Made by a program: the position numbers and the translations under genes | The notes under the pieces: generated by a model | Databases searched by the model: none | Seen by the model: the letters and a program-made list of their open reading frames with translations, nothing else | Told to the model about the DNA's origin: nothing | Assembly: GCF_004348525.1 (NCBI RefSeq) | Contig: NZ_SMKG01000005.1 | Coordinates: 32,128-96,127, forward strand | Direction of reading: 5' to 3' | Source of the DNA: Micromonospora sp. 15K316 | GTDB taxonomy: Bacteria > Actinomycetota > Actinomycetes > Mycobacteriales > Micromonosporaceae | DNA length: 64,000 nt | In this document: positions 8,553 through 18,387 of the stretch, piece by piece | Numbering within the stretch: position 1 is the stretch's first letter | Layout: each line of letters starts with the position of its first letter

Positions 8553-9302
8553 TCAGCCGTACGTGTCGCGTGGGCCGCGACCACGGACCCGGCGCGGCCC
8601 ACGGGACCACGACGGTGCCGCCGGCCCGTGGATGTGCAGCTTGCGCACCACGTTGTGACCGACCTCCCGGGCGATCTGCTTCAGCAGCGAGCCGGCGAGC
8701 AGACGCAGCTGGGTCGCCCACGCGGTGGACCGGGCCTCGACGGTCAGCTCGCCGTCCTCCAGCTTCACCGGGCGGCTGTTCTGGGCCACCTCCGGCCCCA
8801 CCACCCGCTCCCAGGCGCCGAAGACGGTCGCCTCGGCGGCCGGCTGCTGCCAGCCACGGGCCTTGACCAGCCGGTCCAGCACCGCACCCAGCGGCTGCGG
8901 GTCACGTGGGTCCGGCCCCGGCCCCGAGTAGCCGCGCAACCTCCGCTCGCCACCACCGGTCCCCCCGGTCCCGGCCCGCCGGCGGGTCTTCGCCGCCGAC
9001 TCCCGCCGGGCCTTCGCCGCGTCCAGCACCGCGCGCGCCAGCTGCGGCCCCGACACCCCGTCCGGCCCGCCCGTCTCGGCGCCACCGGCCGGGCCCGTCT
9101 CGGGCACGGCGTCCCGCTCGGCGCCGGGCCGTGAAACGGCCCCACCGTCCGCCGCGGTTCCGCCCGATCGGGCGCCCGGACCGCCGCCGCCCGTTGCGCC
9201 AACCGCCCCGGTACGCGCACCGGAGCCACCGGCCGAGGCGGCGCGGCTCTGCCGCCCCGTCTGCGAGCGGCCCCCCTGGGTGCCCTCCGGATCACTCGGC
9301 AC
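8553..9302 (-). CDS. dciA: DciA/DUF721 family replicative-helicase operator protein
   Basis: The 249-residue product starts with GTG at 9302, overlapping the end of recF by 11 bp, so translational coupling is likely. The first 150 or so residues are a low-complexity Gly/Ala/Arg-rich region. The C-terminal DUF721 domain holds [20 protein letters not shown] and [20 protein letters not shown]. In M. tuberculosis the orthologous locus (Rv0004) is an essential replication protein, and DciA proteins recruit DnaB helicase in bacteria lacking DnaC/DnaI. The conserved place after recF supports that role here. Confidence 0.9.
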   Translation of the reverse strand: MPSDPEGTQGGRSQTGRQSRAASAGGSGARTGAVGATGGGGPGARSGGTAADGGAVSRPGAERDAVPETGPAGGAETGGPDGVSGPQLARAVLDAAKARRESAAKTRRRAGTGGTGGGERRLRGYSGPGPDPRDPQPLGAVLDRLVKARGWQQPAAEATVFGAWERVVGPEVAQNSRPVKLEDGELTVEARSTAWATQLRLLAGSLLKQIAREVGHNVVRKLHIHGPAAPSWSRGPRRVRGRGPRDTYG

Positions 9303-10425
9303 GGCGCACCGTCCCCTCGCCCACCTCGTACCGGGCGCCGCGCAGGGCCACCGGCACGTCGTCGTCGACGGCGCAGGTCACCAGCAGCTGACTCGCCCCG
9401 CCGACCAGCTCGGCCAGCCGCTCCCGCCGGCCCGCGTCCAGCTCGGCGAAGACGTCGTCGAGCACCAGCACCGGCTCGACCCCGTCGGCGCGCAGCAGGT
9501 CGTACCCGGCCAGGCGCAACGCCAGCGCGAACGACCAGGACTCGCCGTGGCTGGCGTACCCCTTGGCGGGCAGCGGGCCGAGAGTGAGGGCCAGCTCGTC
9601 CCGGTGCGGGCCGACCAGCGTCGTACCCCGCTCGATCTCCGCCGACCGCGACTCGGCGAGCGCGGCCGTCAACGCCTCGGCGAGCACGGCCCGGTCCACG
9701 GTCGGCTCGGCCAGCTCCACCGACGGCCGGTACGCGATCGCCGCCGCACCACGCCCCGCGGCGACCGCGTCGTACGCCTTCGCCACGTGCGGCGTCAGCG
9801 CCGCGACCAGTTCCAGCCGCCCGGCGAGCAGCTCCGCGCCGTGGCGGGCCAGGTGGGTGTCCCAGACGGCCAGCGTCGAGAGGTCGCCGCCGCGCGACCC
9901 GCCCGTCTTGCGGGCCAGGTACGCGGTACGCAGCAGGGCGTTGCGCTGTTTGACCACCCGCTCGTAGTCGGCCCGCACCCCGGCGAACCGGGGCTGCCGG
10001 CTGACCAGCAGGTCGTCCAGGTAGCGGCGGCGCTCCGCCGGGTCGCCCCGGACGAGTTCCAGGTCCTCCGGGGCGAAGAGCACCAGCCGCAACGCGCCGA
10101 GGACGTCCCGGGCCCGACGCGCGGGCGAACGGCCCAGCCGTGCCCGGTTCGCCTTGCCCGGAACGATCTCCAGCTCGACCAGCAGCTCGCGCCCCTCGTG
10201 CACGACCGCACAGCGGATCACCGCCGAGCCGGCGCCCATCCGCACCAGCGGCGCGTCCGTGGCGACCCGGTGACTGTCCAGGGTCGCCACGTAGCCGAGC
10301 GCCTCGACCAGGTTCGTCTTGCCGACGCCGTTGGCGCCGATCAGGACGTTCGCCCCCGGCTCCAGGTCCACGCCGACCCGCTCGTACGAGCGGAAGTCGA
10401 CCAGTTCCAGCCGGCGGACGTACAC
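9292..10425 (-). CDS. recF: DNA replication and repair protein RecF
   Basis: RecF is an SMC-like ATPase that helps RecO and RecR load RecA at gaps and restart stalled forks. The 377-residue product has a Walker A motif GANGVGKTN at residues 30-38. A signature motif region and a Walker B ([12 protein letters not shown]) lie near the C terminus. It starts with GTG at 10425. The gene lies 15 bp after gnd in the leftward dnaN-gnd-recF-dciA run and overlaps dciA. A DnaA-box-like sequence sits in the 15-bp gap just upstream of its start. Confidence 0.98.
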   Translation of the reverse strand: MYVRRLELVDFRSYERVGVDLEPGANVLIGANGVGKTNLVEALGYVATLDSHRVATDAPLVRMGAGSAVIRCAVVHEGRELLVELEIVPGKANRARLGRSPARRARDVLGALRLVLFAPEDLELVRGDPAERRRYLDDLLVSRQPRFAGVRADYERVVKQRNALLRTAYLARKTGGSRGGDLSTLAVWDTHLARHGAELLAGRLELVAALTPHVAKAYDAVAAGRGAAAIAYRPSVELAEPTVDRAVLAEALTAALAESRSAEIERGTTLVGPHRDELALTLGPLPAKGYASHGESWSFALALRLAGYDLLRADGVEPVLVLDDVFAELDAGRRERLAELVGGASQLLVTCAVDDDVPVALRGARYEVGEGTVRRAE

Positions 10426-10429
10426 AGGT

Positions 10430-10438
10430 TGTGGATAC
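10430..10438. promoter_or_regulatory. single DnaA-box-like site upstream of recF
   Basis: TGTGGATAC at 10430-10438 differs from the consensus TGTGGATAA at the last base. It sits between the gnd stop at 10441 and the recF GTG at 10425. It may be fortuitous, but exact box-like sequences recur at replication genes in this window. Confidence 0.45.
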
Positions 10439-10440
10439 CG

Positions 10441-11313
10441 TCAGCGCTTACGGACGGCGTGCCCGCCGAACTGCTGACGCAGCGCGGCCACCGCCTTCAT
10501 CGCGGGCGAGTCCTCCTGGCGCGAGGCGAAGCGGGCGAAGAGCGACGCCGTGATGACGTTCAACGGCACGGCCAGCCGGACCGCCTCGTCCACCGTCCAG
10601 CGGCCCTCGCCGGTGTCCTCGGTGTAGCCGCTCAGCTCGGCGAGCTCCGGGTCCTCGTCGAGGGCCCGGTCGAGCAGGTCGAGCAGCCAGGAGCGGACCA
10701 CGGTGCCCTCACGCCACGACTTGAAGACGCCGGGCACGTTGGTGACCAGCTCGGAGGCGGCCAGCAGCTCGTAGCCCTCGGCGTAGGCGTGCATCAGGCC
10801 GTACTCGATGCCGTTGTGGACCATCTTGGCGTAGTGACCGGCGCCGACCGGGCCGGCGTGCACGAAGCCGAACTCGCCCTCCGGCTTGAGCGACTCGAAG
10901 ATCGGCATCAGCCGAGCGACGTGCTCCTCGGAGCCGCCGACCATCAGCGCGTACCCGTTCTGCCGGCCCCAGACGCCACCGGAGACACCGACGTCGATGT
11001 AGCCGATGCCCTGGTCGTTCAGCCGCTCGGCGCGGGGGGCGTCGTCGCTGAATCGCGAGTTGCCACCGTCGATGATGATGTCGCCCGCGTCCAGCACCTC
11101 GGCCAGCGCATCGATGGTCTCGTCGGTCACGCCCGCCGGCACCATCACCCAGATCGCCCGCGGCGACTCGAGCTTCTCCGCCAGCTCCGCGAGGGAGGCA
11201 ACGTCGCTCAGCTCCGCGTTGTGGTCGAAACCGACCACCTCGTGGCCGGCGGCGCGCAACCGCTCGCGCATGTTGCCGCCCATCCGGCCGAGACCTACCA
11301 GGCCGAGCTGCAT
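10441..11313 (-). CDS. gnd: 6-phosphogluconate dehydrogenase (decarboxylating), short NAD-type
   Basis: The enzyme oxidatively decarboxylates 6-phosphogluconate to ribulose 5-phosphate. The 290-residue product is of the short class, not the 470-residue E. coli form. It has the N-terminal dinucleotide fold MQLGLVGLGRMGGNM, the signature IIIDGGNSRFSDD, GVSGGVWGRQNGYALM, and the substrate-contacting lysine/asparagine region HYAKMVHNGIEYG. Presence of gnd between dnaN and recF is a recurrent actinobacterial arrangement. It is in an apparent operon with recF and dciA, 38 bp downstream of dnaN. Confidence 0.96.
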   Translation of the reverse strand: MQLGLVGLGRMGGNMRERLRAAGHEVVGFDHNAELSDVASLAELAEKLESPRAIWVMVPAGVTDETIDALAEVLDAGDIIIDGGNSRFSDDAPRAERLNDQGIGYIDVGVSGGVWGRQNGYALMVGGSEEHVARLMPIFESLKPEGEFGFVHAGPVGAGHYAKMVHNGIEYGLMHAYAEGYELLAASELVTNVPGVFKSWREGTVVRSWLLDLLDRALDEDPELAELSGYTEDTGEGRWTVDEAVRLAVPLNVITASLFARFASRQEDSPAMKAVAALRQQFGGHAVRKR

Positions 11314-11351
11314 GTGTTCTTACCTCCGGTGCGTGGGTGTTGCGGGCGCGA

Positions 11352-12485
11352 TCAGCGGGACACGCGGATCGGCATGATGAGGTAGCGATACCCGGGGACG
11401 ACCTCGCCATCCTCGCCGGCCGGCGAAATCACCGCGGGCTTGAAGGCGTCGACGAACGAGAGCACCGCGGTCTGCGCGCCCAGGTTGGTCAGGCCGTCGA
11501 TCAGGTACTGCGGGTTGAAGCCGATGGTGAGCGGGTCGCCGGTGAAGGTGGCCTCCATCGCCTCGCTCGCCCGCGCCTCCTCGGAGCCGCCGGCCTCCAC
11601 GACCAGCCCGTCGGCGCTGAAGCTGAGCAGCACCGGAGTGGTCCGCTCGGCGACCAGCGCCACGCGCTTGACGACCTCGATCAGGGTGCTCACCGACACC
11701 CGGGCGTCGGCGTTGTGGCTGCTCGGGAAGAGCGACCGGACCGGCGGGTAGTTGGCGCCGTCGAGCAGGCGGCTGGTCGTACGCCGGGTGCCGCCGGCGA
11801 AGCCGATCATGCCTTCGCCGGCGCCGCCGGCGGCCAGCGCCAGGGTGACCTCGCCACCGAGCGGGCCTAGGGCCTTCGCGGTGTCGTGCAGGGTGCGCGC
11901 GGGCACCAGGGCGTTGATGCTCACCTCGGGGTCGTCCGGGTTCCACTGGATCTCGCGCAGCGCCAGCCGGTAGCGGTCGGTGGCGAGCATCGCCAGGGTG
12001 GAGCCGGAGAGCTCGATCCGCACACCGGTCATCATCGGCAGGGTCTCGTCGCGCCCGGCGGCGACGGCCACCTGGGCGACCGCGGCGGCGAACGTCGCCG
12101 CGTCGACGGTGCCGGCGCTCTCCGGCATCTCCGGCAGCGACGGGTAGTCCTCCACCGGCATGGTGGGCAGCGTGAACCGGGCGCTGCCGCAGACCAGCTC
12201 GAGGTGGGCGCCGACCGCGGCGATGTCGACCGGCTTGGCCGGCAGCGCCTTGGTGATCTCGGCAAGGAGCCGGCCGGAGACCAGCGCGGCTCCGTCGGCG
12301 TCCCCCTGGACCTCGACGGTCACCTGGCTGGAGACCTCGTAGTCGAACCCGGAGACCTGCAGGTTCCCGTCGGTGACCCGGAGCATCACGCCGGCCAGTA
12401 CGGGAACGGACGGCCGGTTGGGCAGGCTCTTCGCGGTCCAGGCCACGGCCTCGGCGAGCGCGTCGCGCTCCACTCGGAACTTCAT
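11352..12485 (-). CDS. dnaN: DNA polymerase III beta subunit (sliding clamp)
   Basis: DnaN forms the ring-shaped clamp that tethers DNA polymerase III and other enzymes to DNA. The 377-residue product from ATG 12485 has a GGAGG site 7 nt upstream and typical length. It begins MKFRVERDALAEAVAWTAKS and ends with the clamp-type YRYLIMPIRVSR. Three repeated domains of about 120 residues each are evident. The longer open frame to 12515 lacks a better ribosome-binding site. It is the first gene on the leftward side of oriC, facing away from dnaA. Confidence 0.98.
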   Translation of the reverse strand: MKFRVERDALAEAVAWTAKSLPNRPSVPVLAGVMLRVTDGNLQVSGFDYEVSSQVTVEVQGDADGAALVSGRLLAEITKALPAKPVDIAAVGAHLELVCGSARFTLPTMPVEDYPSLPEMPESAGTVDAATFAAAVAQVAVAAGRDETLPMMTGVRIELSGSTLAMLATDRYRLALREIQWNPDDPEVSINALVPARTLHDTAKALGPLGGEVTLALAAGGAGEGMIGFAGGTRRTTSRLLDGANYPPVRSLFPSSHNADARVSVSTLIEVVKRVALVAERTTPVLLSFSADGLVVEAGGSEEARASEAMEATFTGDPLTIGFNPQYLIDGLTNLGAQTAVLSFVDAFKPAVISPAGEDGEVVPGYRYLIMPIRVSR

Positions 12486-12653
12486 CAATGCCTCCGCGTC
12501 GACGTCGACGACCACTCTCTCATGCCGACCGCTGCCTGCCGACCCGCCCGACGGTGCGGGTGCTCATCGCACCTTAAGGCGCGACGACATCGGCTGTGTG
12601 CCCGACCCCACGGAGGGAGTCCCTGCTCACCGCTGCCGAGGCAGCGTCCGGCC

Positions 12654-13192
12654 CGATCCACAGAAAGTCCAACGGTGATGATTGGTTTTTGTTCTTTCAG
12701 AAGAGATAACTCATCGTCTTCATCGCACCTGTGCAAACTGTGGAGAACCGACGTTTGCGCAGGTGAGACAGGTTATCCACCGGTGATTTGGCTGTGGAGA
12801 ACCGGGGTGTAACCCGGGGGTGCCGTCCACAGGCCGCGTCCGCCCCCAGGTTGTCCACCGTCGTCCACCGGTTATCCACCGCCTATCCACCGACTTTCTC
12901 CCCAGGCCTGTGGACTGTGCGGAACGTCCCGACCGCCGTCATCCCCAGAACCTTCAACAGCTTGCCCACAGGTCGACGGTCATCGGTGGATGACGACGCT
13001 CGTTGTCCCCAGCCGTCCACACCCCGTCCCCAGGGTTTGTCCACAACCTGTGGGTAACCGAGCCTGGACCGAGCGTAGTTATCCACCGTCGGTGGATAAC
13101 GGGATGTGGACAACGATCGGGGCGGTGGACGGACATGGGCCGATCCTGGGGGTTCGACCGGCTCGAGGGTCAAGTCGAAGGGGTGTGGAAAA
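12654..13192. other. oriC: chromosomal replication origin oriC with about twenty DnaA-box-like sites
   Basis: The 787-bp dnaN-dnaA interval holds two perfect boxes, TTGTCCACA at 13037-13045 and TGTGGACAA at 13105-13113. Others with one to three mismatches are at 12654, 12739, 12773, 12793, 12823, 12851, 12861, 12872, 12883, 12909, 12962, 12985, 13013, 13049, 13079, 13091 and 13184 (start positions, both orientations). A dense run of four lies at 12851-12891. TTATCCACC at 13079 and GGTGGATAA at 13091 form an inverted pair. The number and dnaA-dnaN location fit an actinobacterial oriC. Function is inferred from this pattern. Confidence 0.95.
12674..12726. other. AT-rich segment, candidate DNA unwinding element of oriC
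   Basis: Within very G+C-rich surroundings this stretch is unusually rich in A and T (it includes GATTGGTTTTTGTTCTTTCA and AAGAGATAACTCATC). It flanks the dnaN-side edge of the DnaA-box field, 13 bp before the first well-matched box at 12739. That is the expected position for a duplex-unwinding element. It is the only such segment in the interval. Confidence 0.6.
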
Positions 13193-13196
13193 ACGT

Positions 13197-13222
13197 CGAG
13201 CCCCGCCGGGTGGCGGGGCTCG
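13197..13222. terminator. hairpin downstream of dnaA
   Basis: CGAGCCCCGCC (13197-13207) pairs perfectly with GGCGGGGCTCG (13212-13222) around a GGGT loop, 51 bp after the dnaA stop codon. No T tract follows. It probably ends or stabilises the dnaA transcript before it enters oriC. Confidence 0.6.
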
Positions 13223-13272
13223 GGTGCGTCGGTGGCTCTGCGGTCCGGGGCCGGTCCGGGGCCGGGTAGGTC

Positions 13273-15087
13273 TCAGGTGTTCTGCTTGATCCGGTTGGTC
13301 AGCTCGGCGATCTGGTTGTAGAGCGAGCGGCGCTCGGCCATCTGCTGCCGGATCTTCCGGTCGGCGTGCATCACGGTGGTGTGGTCGCGTCCACCGAACG
13401 CCTGCCCGATCCGGGGCAGCGACAGGTCGGTCAGCTCCCGGCACAGGTACATGGCCACCTGGCGGGCGTTGACGAGGACCCGGGACCGGGAGTGCCCGCG
13501 CAGGTCCTCCAGGCTCACCCCGAAGTAGTCGGCGGTGGAGACCATGATCTGGTCGGCGGTGATCTCCGGGCCGGCGCCGTCCGGGATGAAGTCCCGCAGC
13601 ACCTCCTCGGCCAGGGACAGCTCGACCGTCGACCGGGTGAGGCTCGCGAACGCGGTCACCCGGATCAGCGCGCCCTCGAGCTCGCGGATCGAGTTCGACA
13701 CCCGGGAGGCGATGAACTCCAGCACGTCCGGCGGCGCGTAGAGCCGCTCCTGGGCCGCCTTCTTCTGCAGGATCGCGATTCGCGTCTCCAGGTCCGGCGG
13801 CTGGATGTCGGCGAGCAGGCCCCACTCGAAGCGGGTACGCAGCCGGTCCTCCAGCGTCGCCAGCTGTTTCGGCGAGCGGTCCGAGGTGATCACGATCTGC
13901 TTGTTGGCGTTGTGCAGGGTGTTGAAGGTGTGGAAGAACTCCTCCTGCGTCCGTTCCCGGTTCTCCAGGAACTGGATGTCGTCGATCAGGAGGATGTCCA
14001 CGTCCCGGTACCGTCGCTGGAACGCACTGGTCTTGTCGTCCCGAAGCGAGTTGATGAAGTCGTTGGTGAACTCCTCGGTCGAGACGTACCGCACCGAGCG
14101 GGCGTTGCCGAGGGTCGTCGCGTAGTGCCCGATGGCGTGCAGTAGGTGGGTCTTGCCGAGCCCGGAGCTGCCGTAGATGAAGAGCGGGTTGTACGCCTTC
14201 GCGGGTGACTCCGCCACGGCGACCGACGCGGCGTGCGCGAAGCGGTTCGACGAGCCGATGACGAACGTCTCGAACATGTACTTCGGGTTGAGCCGGTTGC
14301 CGCCCGTGTCGGCTCCGGGCAGCCGTCGGTCGTCCCGCAGACCCGCTCGGTGATCCGCGCCACTGCGGCCGGGGCCGCTGTCGGTGCCGCCGTCGCGGGG
14401 CAGTGCCCGGATCACGTGCTGGTCACGCGGCGACGGCGTGTCGTCGCGGTAGCGGGGCTCGTAGGAGCTGGTGTCCGGGCCCGGCGGGTCGAGCCGGGCC
14501 GCCTGCTCGTCGAAGCCACGGCGCTCCGGTGCGGCGAGGGGAGCCGGCGCCGGGGCCGGATCGCCGAAGGCGGCGCTGAACAACGTCTCCTGCGCGTCCC
14601 GCCCCCCGAAGTCGGCGAGGTGGGGTTCGAGAGCTGGTTGCCCCGGTGCGTGCTCGGGCCCCGGCTGTTCGGGGACGTGCGCCGCCGGCCGGGCGGTTCC
14701 GTCGTGCCGAGGGCCGTCACCGGGGTGCGGGGCGTCGAGCAGCCTCGGTGGCTCGACCTCCGGGTCGACCGGCCCCGAATCCGGGGTGCTGCGGTAGACG
14801 GTTCCGGCCGGTCGTCCGGCAGGATCCTCGGGGACCCGGACGGTGACCGCCACCTGGATCGGCCGGCCGAGGCGACGGGTGAGCGCCTCGGTGATCGCCG
14901 GGCGCAGCCTCGACTCGATCACGTCCCGGGTGAACGCGTCCGGCACGGAGAGCAGCGCGGTGTCCTCGACTATCGCGCGCAGTCGGGTCAGCCGGAGGTA
15001 GGCCCGCTGCTGGGCGGAGATGATCTCGTCGGCGAGCTCGTCGGTCGTCGCCGTCCACACCGCGGCAAGATCGGTCGAACCGGCCAC
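13273..15087 (-). CDS. dnaA: chromosomal replication initiator DnaA
   Basis: DnaA binds DnaA boxes, oligomerises with ATP and opens oriC. From GTG 15087 (AGGGGG upstream) the product is 604 residues, long because of an extended Pro/Gly/acidic domain II (about residues 95-265), as in other actinomycetes. Domain I begins [19 protein letters not shown]. The AAA+ domain has Walker [10 protein letters not shown] (about 306) and Walker [10 protein letters not shown] (about 366). Domain IV has the box-recognition signature [14 protein letters not shown] (about 567). The frame is open upstream to 15384 but that part lacks family features. DnaA boxes in its promoter suggest autoregulation. Confidence 0.98.
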   Translation of the reverse strand: MAGSTDLAAVWTATTDELADEIISAQQRAYLRLTRLRAIVEDTALLSVPDAFTRDVIESRLRPAITEALTRRLGRPIQVAVTVRVPEDPAGRPAGTVYRSTPDSGPVDPEVEPPRLLDAPHPGDGPRHDGTARPAAHVPEQPGPEHAPGQPALEPHLADFGGRDAQETLFSAAFGDPAPAPAPLAAPERRGFDEQAARLDPPGPDTSSYEPRYRDDTPSPRDQHVIRALPRDGGTDSGPGRSGADHRAGLRDDRRLPGADTGGNRLNPKYMFETFVIGSSNRFAHAASVAVAESPAKAYNPLFIYGSSGLGKTHLLHAIGHYATTLGNARSVRYVSTEEFTNDFINSLRDDKTSAFQRRYRDVDILLIDDIQFLENRERTQEEFFHTFNTLHNANKQIVITSDRSPKQLATLEDRLRTRFEWGLLADIQPPDLETRIAILQKKAAQERLYAPPDVLEFIASRVSNSIRELEGALIRVTAFASLTRSTVELSLAEEVLRDFIPDGAGPEITADQIMVSTADYFGVSLEDLRGHSRSRVLVNARQVAMYLCRELTDLSLPRIGQAFGGRDHTTVMHADRKIRQQMAERRSLYNQIAELTNRIKQNT

Positions 15088-15712
15088 CGTCGTGCCACCC
15101 CCTCGCCTCTGCTCCCCGGCCGTCGCTGTCTGCCAGCCGGCCGTCGCGGGCCCGCCGCGTTCGCGCGATGGCGCTTCACCACCCGAACGGCCGACCAGTC
15201 GTCGTCCACAAGTTATCCACAGCCTGTGTACCGACCGATTGTGGCCGTTCGTCGGACGCGGGTGGGACCTGCCCCTGCCTGATCGAGCGCTGAAGCGGGT
15301 ACACCGTGCCGAACGATTAACTACCTTGTCCGGTCTTGCCGGTCGACGACGACTCAACCCCCGACGCCGACCGCAATCGGGCACGGTAACAGCGTTGTCC
15401 CTGCGCCATCAACCGGCGACGCGGCCCGTACGTTCTCGGTATGAGTGAAAACCGCCGCTTCGGTCGCGGGCGCGTCCCCGAGGACCGGGGGCGTGCCGTT
15501 TGACGGTCATTGCCCCCCTGCGTAGGCTGGAGCGGCTGCTCTCACGCCCTCTGTTAGGGTGATGGGTGCTCGCTGCCCGGTGGGTCCCCCGCACAGACGG
15601 GGTGCCGCGTCGCCCGGCAGCGCCGATCGGAGGCCACCCCGCAGTGGCCTGGACCACCACACGACTCCCGGGTCCGTACGGCCCCGGGACGTAGGACAAC
15701 GGAGAGCCTGAC
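15088..15712. promoter_or_regulatory. dnaA-rpmH divergent regulatory region with two DnaA boxes
   Basis: This 625-bp interval lies between leftward dnaA and rightward rpmH and contains no convincing gene. A perfect TTATCCACA is at 15213-15221 and TCGTCCACA at 15202-15210, about 115-135 bp upstream of the dnaA start. They are suitably placed for autoregulation of dnaA by its product. The rpmH side holds the promoter listed separately. The rest is G+C-rich without clear repeats. Confidence 0.65.
15500..15528 (+). promoter_or_regulatory. rpmH operon promoter
   Basis: TTGACG at 15500-15505 and TAGGCT at 15523-15528 are separated by 17 bp, matching the actinobacterial housekeeping sigma consensus. 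They lie about 185 bp upstream of rpmH. A second TAGGGT near 15554 could be an additional -10. Confidence 0.6.
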
Positions 15713-15850
15713 GTGAGCAAGCGCACCTACCAGCCGAACAACCGCCGGCGTGCCAAGACCCACGGCTTCCGGCTGCGCATGCGCACCCGGGCCGGGCGGG
15801 CCATCCTCTCGACCCGTCGCGCCAAGGGCCGCGCCCGCCTGTCGGCCTGA
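15713..15850 (+). CDS. rpmH: 50S ribosomal protein L34
   Basis: L34 is a small basic protein of the large ribosomal subunit. The ORF encodes 45 residues ([20 protein letters not shown], then [20 protein letters not shown] and ARLSA) from a GTG at 15713 with GGAGA upstream. The sequence is a full-length match to the family. It is the first gene of the rightward rpmH-rnpA-yidD-yidC operon, the standard arrangement next to dnaA. Confidence 0.98.
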   Translation: MSKRTYQPNNRRRAKTHGFRLRMRTRAGRAILSTRRAKGRARLSA

Positions 15851-15887
15851 GGCCGACCGGGCAGGTCCGGGGGGACGTGGGGCAGCC

Positions 15888-16301
15888 GTGCTGGCCGCCG
15901 CGCAGCGACTGCGGCGCAGCAGCGAGTTCGCCGCAGCGGTCCGGGGTGGCCGACGCGCCGGCCGTGGTGCCGTCGTGGTGCACCTGACCCTGCCGATCTC
16001 CCCGGAGGCGGCGACGCCGACATCGCCGGAGCCGGCGCGGGAAGCCGGTGCGGAGGACTCCTCCGCGCCGACTCGCGCCGGCTTCGTCGTATCCAAGGCG
16101 GTGGGACCCGCGGTGGTCCGCAACCGGGTCCGCCGCCGCCTGCGGCACCTGGTTCGGGAACGGCTGGGCGAACTCCCCGCGGGCAGCACGTTGGTCGTGC
16201 GGGCGCTCCCCGAGGCGGCCGAGGTCTCCTACCTGCGGCTCGGTGCCGACCTGGACGCCGCGATCACCGCCGCCCAGGCGCCCCGAAGGCGGCGTCGGTG
16301 A
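15888..16301 (+). CDS. rnpA: ribonuclease P protein component
   Basis: RnpA is the protein cofactor of RNase P, which trims tRNA 5' ends. The GTG start at 15888 gives 137 residues beginning [20 protein letters not shown]. The RNR motif is in [20 protein letters not shown]. Compared with shorter homologues there is a Pro/Glu/Ser-rich insertion of about 25 residues (around 40-64) between the first strands and FVVSKAVG. It overlaps the yidD start by 4 bp, so translation is probably coupled. Confidence 0.95.
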   Translation: MLAAAQRLRRSSEFAAAVRGGRRAGRGAVVVHLTLPISPEAATPTSPEPAREAGAEDSSAPTRAGFVVSKAVGPAVVRNRVRRRLRHLVRERLGELPAGSTLVVRALPEAAEVSYLRLGADLDAAITAAQAPRRRRR

Positions 16302-16591
16302 GCGTCGGTTCGGCCGCGTCCCGGCCCCGCAGCCTGGCCGCCCGTGTGCTGATCGGGCCCATCATCGCGTACCGTCGTTGGATAAGTCCGGCACTGCCGG
16401 CCCGCTGTCGGTTCTACCCGTCGTGCAGTGCGTACGCCCTCGAGGCGGTGTCCCGGCACGGCGCGGCCCGCGGAACCTGGTTGGCGGTCCGGCGGTTGTT
16501 GCGATGCCACCCCTTCCACCCAGGTGGACATGACCCGGTACCGGAGCCGGGCGGTCGCCGCCGTGCCGATGTGACTGGAGCTCCGAATTGA
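16298..16591 (+). CDS. yidD: membrane protein insertion efficiency factor YidD
   Basis: YidD is a small membrane-associated protein that assists YidC-dependent insertion. The 97-residue product has the family core [20 protein letters not shown] followed by [15 protein letters not shown] and [18 protein letters not shown], with the conserved cysteines. It starts with GTG 16298 inside the rnpA stop region and its TGA overlaps the TTG start of yidC, so rnpA-yidD-yidC form a tightly coupled set. Confidence 0.95.
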   Translation: MSVGSAASRPRSLAARVLIGPIIAYRRWISPALPARCRFYPSCSAYALEAVSRHGAARGTWLAVRRLLRCHPFHPGGHDPVPEPGGRRRADVTGAPN

Positions 16592-17562
16592 GTCTCGACT
16601 GGGTCTACTACGCGATTTCGTGGATCCTGCTGACCTGGCACTCGGCCTGGGATGCCATCGGAGTGCCCGTCGACGCCGTTCTCGGTACGAACTTCGCCTG
16701 GATCCTGGCGATCATCTTCCTGGTGGTCACCGTCCGGGTGATCCTCTTCCCGGTCTTCGTCAAGCAGATCAAGTCGCAGCGCGCCATGCAGGCGCTCCAG
16801 CCGCAGGTCAAGGCGCTGCAGGAGAAGCACAAGGGTGACCGGGAGACGCTCCAGAAGGAGATGATGGAGCTCTATCGGAAGGAAAAGGCCAACCCGCTCA
16901 TGGGCTGCCTTCCGATGTTCCTCCAGATCCCCGTCTTCCTGGGCCTCTTCCACGTGCTGAAGCGGCTCAACCCGACCAACGACAAGAAGACGCTGTATGG
17001 CTGGGCGGCGGATCAGTTCAACAGCGCCTCCAACGCGAAGCTCTTCACCGCGCCGATCTCCGGCAAGTTCGGCTCGACGCCCGTTGAACTGGCCAATCTG
17101 GGCGCGAACGGCACCACCGTAAAGATCATCGCCGGTGTCCTGGTCCTGGTGATGATGGGCACCACCTACCTCACCAGCCGCCAGATGATCCTGAAGACCG
17201 GCTGGGCCGAGGACCCGCAGCAGCGGATGATCCAGCGCCTGATGCTCTACGGCATCCCGCTCTCGCTGCTCGTCTCGGGTGCGATCTTCCCGATCGGTGT
17301 GATCATCTACTGGGTCACCAACAACCTCTTCACCCTCGGCCAGCAGCAGTGGGTGCTCCGCAAGTACCCGCCGCCGGTCACCGCCAAGACCACCACCTCG
17401 GCCCGGAACCCGGTGCAGCCGGCGAAGACCGCTGGCCTCTTCGGTCGCAAGCCGGCCACGCAGCCGCCGACCAAGGCCGCCGCGCCGAAGGTCGCCGCCC
17501 CGAAGCCGGGCGCGAAGCCGGCCAACCCCAAGAAGGGGCGCCCCGCCAAGCGGCAGGGCTGA
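16588..17562 (+). CDS. yidC: membrane protein insertase YidC
   Basis: YidC inserts proteins into the cytoplasmic membrane alone or with SecYEG. The 324-residue product starts at TTG 16588 with GGAG upstream, overlapping yidD. It is a five-helix Gram-positive-type YidC with a hydrophilic hairpin ([20 protein letters not shown]) after the first core helix. The groove arginine is in [40 protein letters not shown] is a late helix. The C-terminal tail of about 65 residues is Lys/Ala/Pro-rich and basic, typical of ribosome-contacting tails. Confidence 0.97.
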   Translation: MSLDWVYYAISWILLTWHSAWDAIGVPVDAVLGTNFAWILAIIFLVVTVRVILFPVFVKQIKSQRAMQALQPQVKALQEKHKGDRETLQKEMMELYRKEKANPLMGCLPMFLQIPVFLGLFHVLKRLNPTNDKKTLYGWAADQFNSASNAKLFTAPISGKFGSTPVELANLGANGTTVKIIAGVLVLVMMGTTYLTSRQMILKTGWAEDPQQRMIQRLMLYGIPLSLLVSGAIFPIGVIIYWVTNNLFTLGQQQWVLRKYPPPVTAKTTTSARNPVQPAKTAGLFGRKPATQPPTKAAAPKVAAPKPGAKPANPKKGRPAKRQG

Positions 17563-17570
17563 CGTGATGC

Positions 17571-17599
17571 GGGCCGCCGCGGGAGACCGCCGGCGGCCC
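17571..17599. terminator. hairpin between yidC and jag
   Basis: GGGCCGCCG (17571-17579) pairs with CGGCGGCCC (17591-17599), beginning 9 bp after the yidC stop and followed by GTTTCC. With a 212-bp gap to the next gene it likely ends the rpmH-yidC transcript at least partly. Confidence 0.5.
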
Positions 17600-17774
17600 G
17601 TTTCCGCACCGAGCGGCCGCCGTACAGCCGGCGCCGGGCGGAACGCACCGCGCGAGACGCGGGCGCGGGCGAAACTGCCCGTACAGACGTGCCCGTGGCA
17701 CCGGCGACCTCCCGCCGGGCCTCGGGAGACCAACGGACCCGACGGTCCGGCCGAGCGAGTACGGAGATGAGACC

Positions 17775-18383
17775 GTGACCGATACCAGCATCCCCCGCGC
17801 CGACGAGTCGCTGGACGAGGAGGAGACCGCCTCCGTGGCAGTGGACGAGGAGACCGACGGCGACACCGCCTCCGACGCCGAGGAGGCGAACGGCGCGGGC
17901 CGGGAGAAGAAGGCTCCGGCCGACAGCGACCTGTTCCGGCAGAGCGAGATCGCGGCCGACTACGTGGAGGGCCTGCTCGACATCCTCGACTACGACGGCG
18001 ACATCGACGAGCTGGTCTCCGCCGGCCGTCCGGTCGTCGAGGTCGTCGGCGGCCGGCTGCAGAGCCTCGTCGGCCAGCGCGGCGCCACCCTGGAGGCGCT
18101 CCAGGAGCTCACCCGGCTCGCCGTCTTCCGCCAGACCGGTTCGCCGAGCCGGCTCCTGCTCGACGTCGGCGGCTACCGGGCCACCCGGCGCAAGGAACTC
18201 GCCGCCGTGGCCCGTAACGCGGTCGAGAAGGTGAAGGAGTACGGCGAGCCCGTCCGGCTGGAGCCGATGTCCGCCTTCGAGCGCAAGTGCGTGCACGACG
18301 TGGTCAACGCGATCGCCGGGGTGGAGAGCGAGTCGGAGGGCGTCGAGCCGAACCGCCGTATCGTCGTCCGACCGGCGGACTGA
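17775..18383 (+). CDS. jag: Jag/KhpB-type R3H RNA-binding protein
   Basis: The 202-residue product starts at GTG 17775. An acidic N-terminal tail (about residues 1-55) precedes a KH-like domain with [22 protein letters not shown]-terminal R3H domain follows, with [14 protein letters not shown] and PNRRIVVRP. Jag/KhpB proteins bind RNA and influence cell division and envelope stress in Gram-positive bacteria; the actinobacterial role is not settled. The gene sits between yidC and rsmG as in most Actinobacteria, and rsmG starts 4 bp after its stop. Confidence 0.93.
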   Translation: MTDTSIPRADESLDEEETASVAVDEETDGDTASDAEEANGAGREKKAPADSDLFRQSEIAADYVEGLLDILDYDGDIDELVSAGRPVVEVVGGRLQSLVGQRGATLEALQELTRLAVFRQTGSPSRLLLDVGGYRATRRKELAAVARNAVEKVKEYGEPVRLEPMSAFERKCVHDVVNAIAGVESESEGVEPNRRIVVRPAD

Positions 18384-18387
18384 CCGG

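Noticed and set aside
15088..15384. Extension of dnaA upstream to 15384
   Set aside because: The extra residues lack similarity to DnaA domain I and would cover the DnaA boxes of the promoter; the GTG at 15087 has a good ribosome-binding site.
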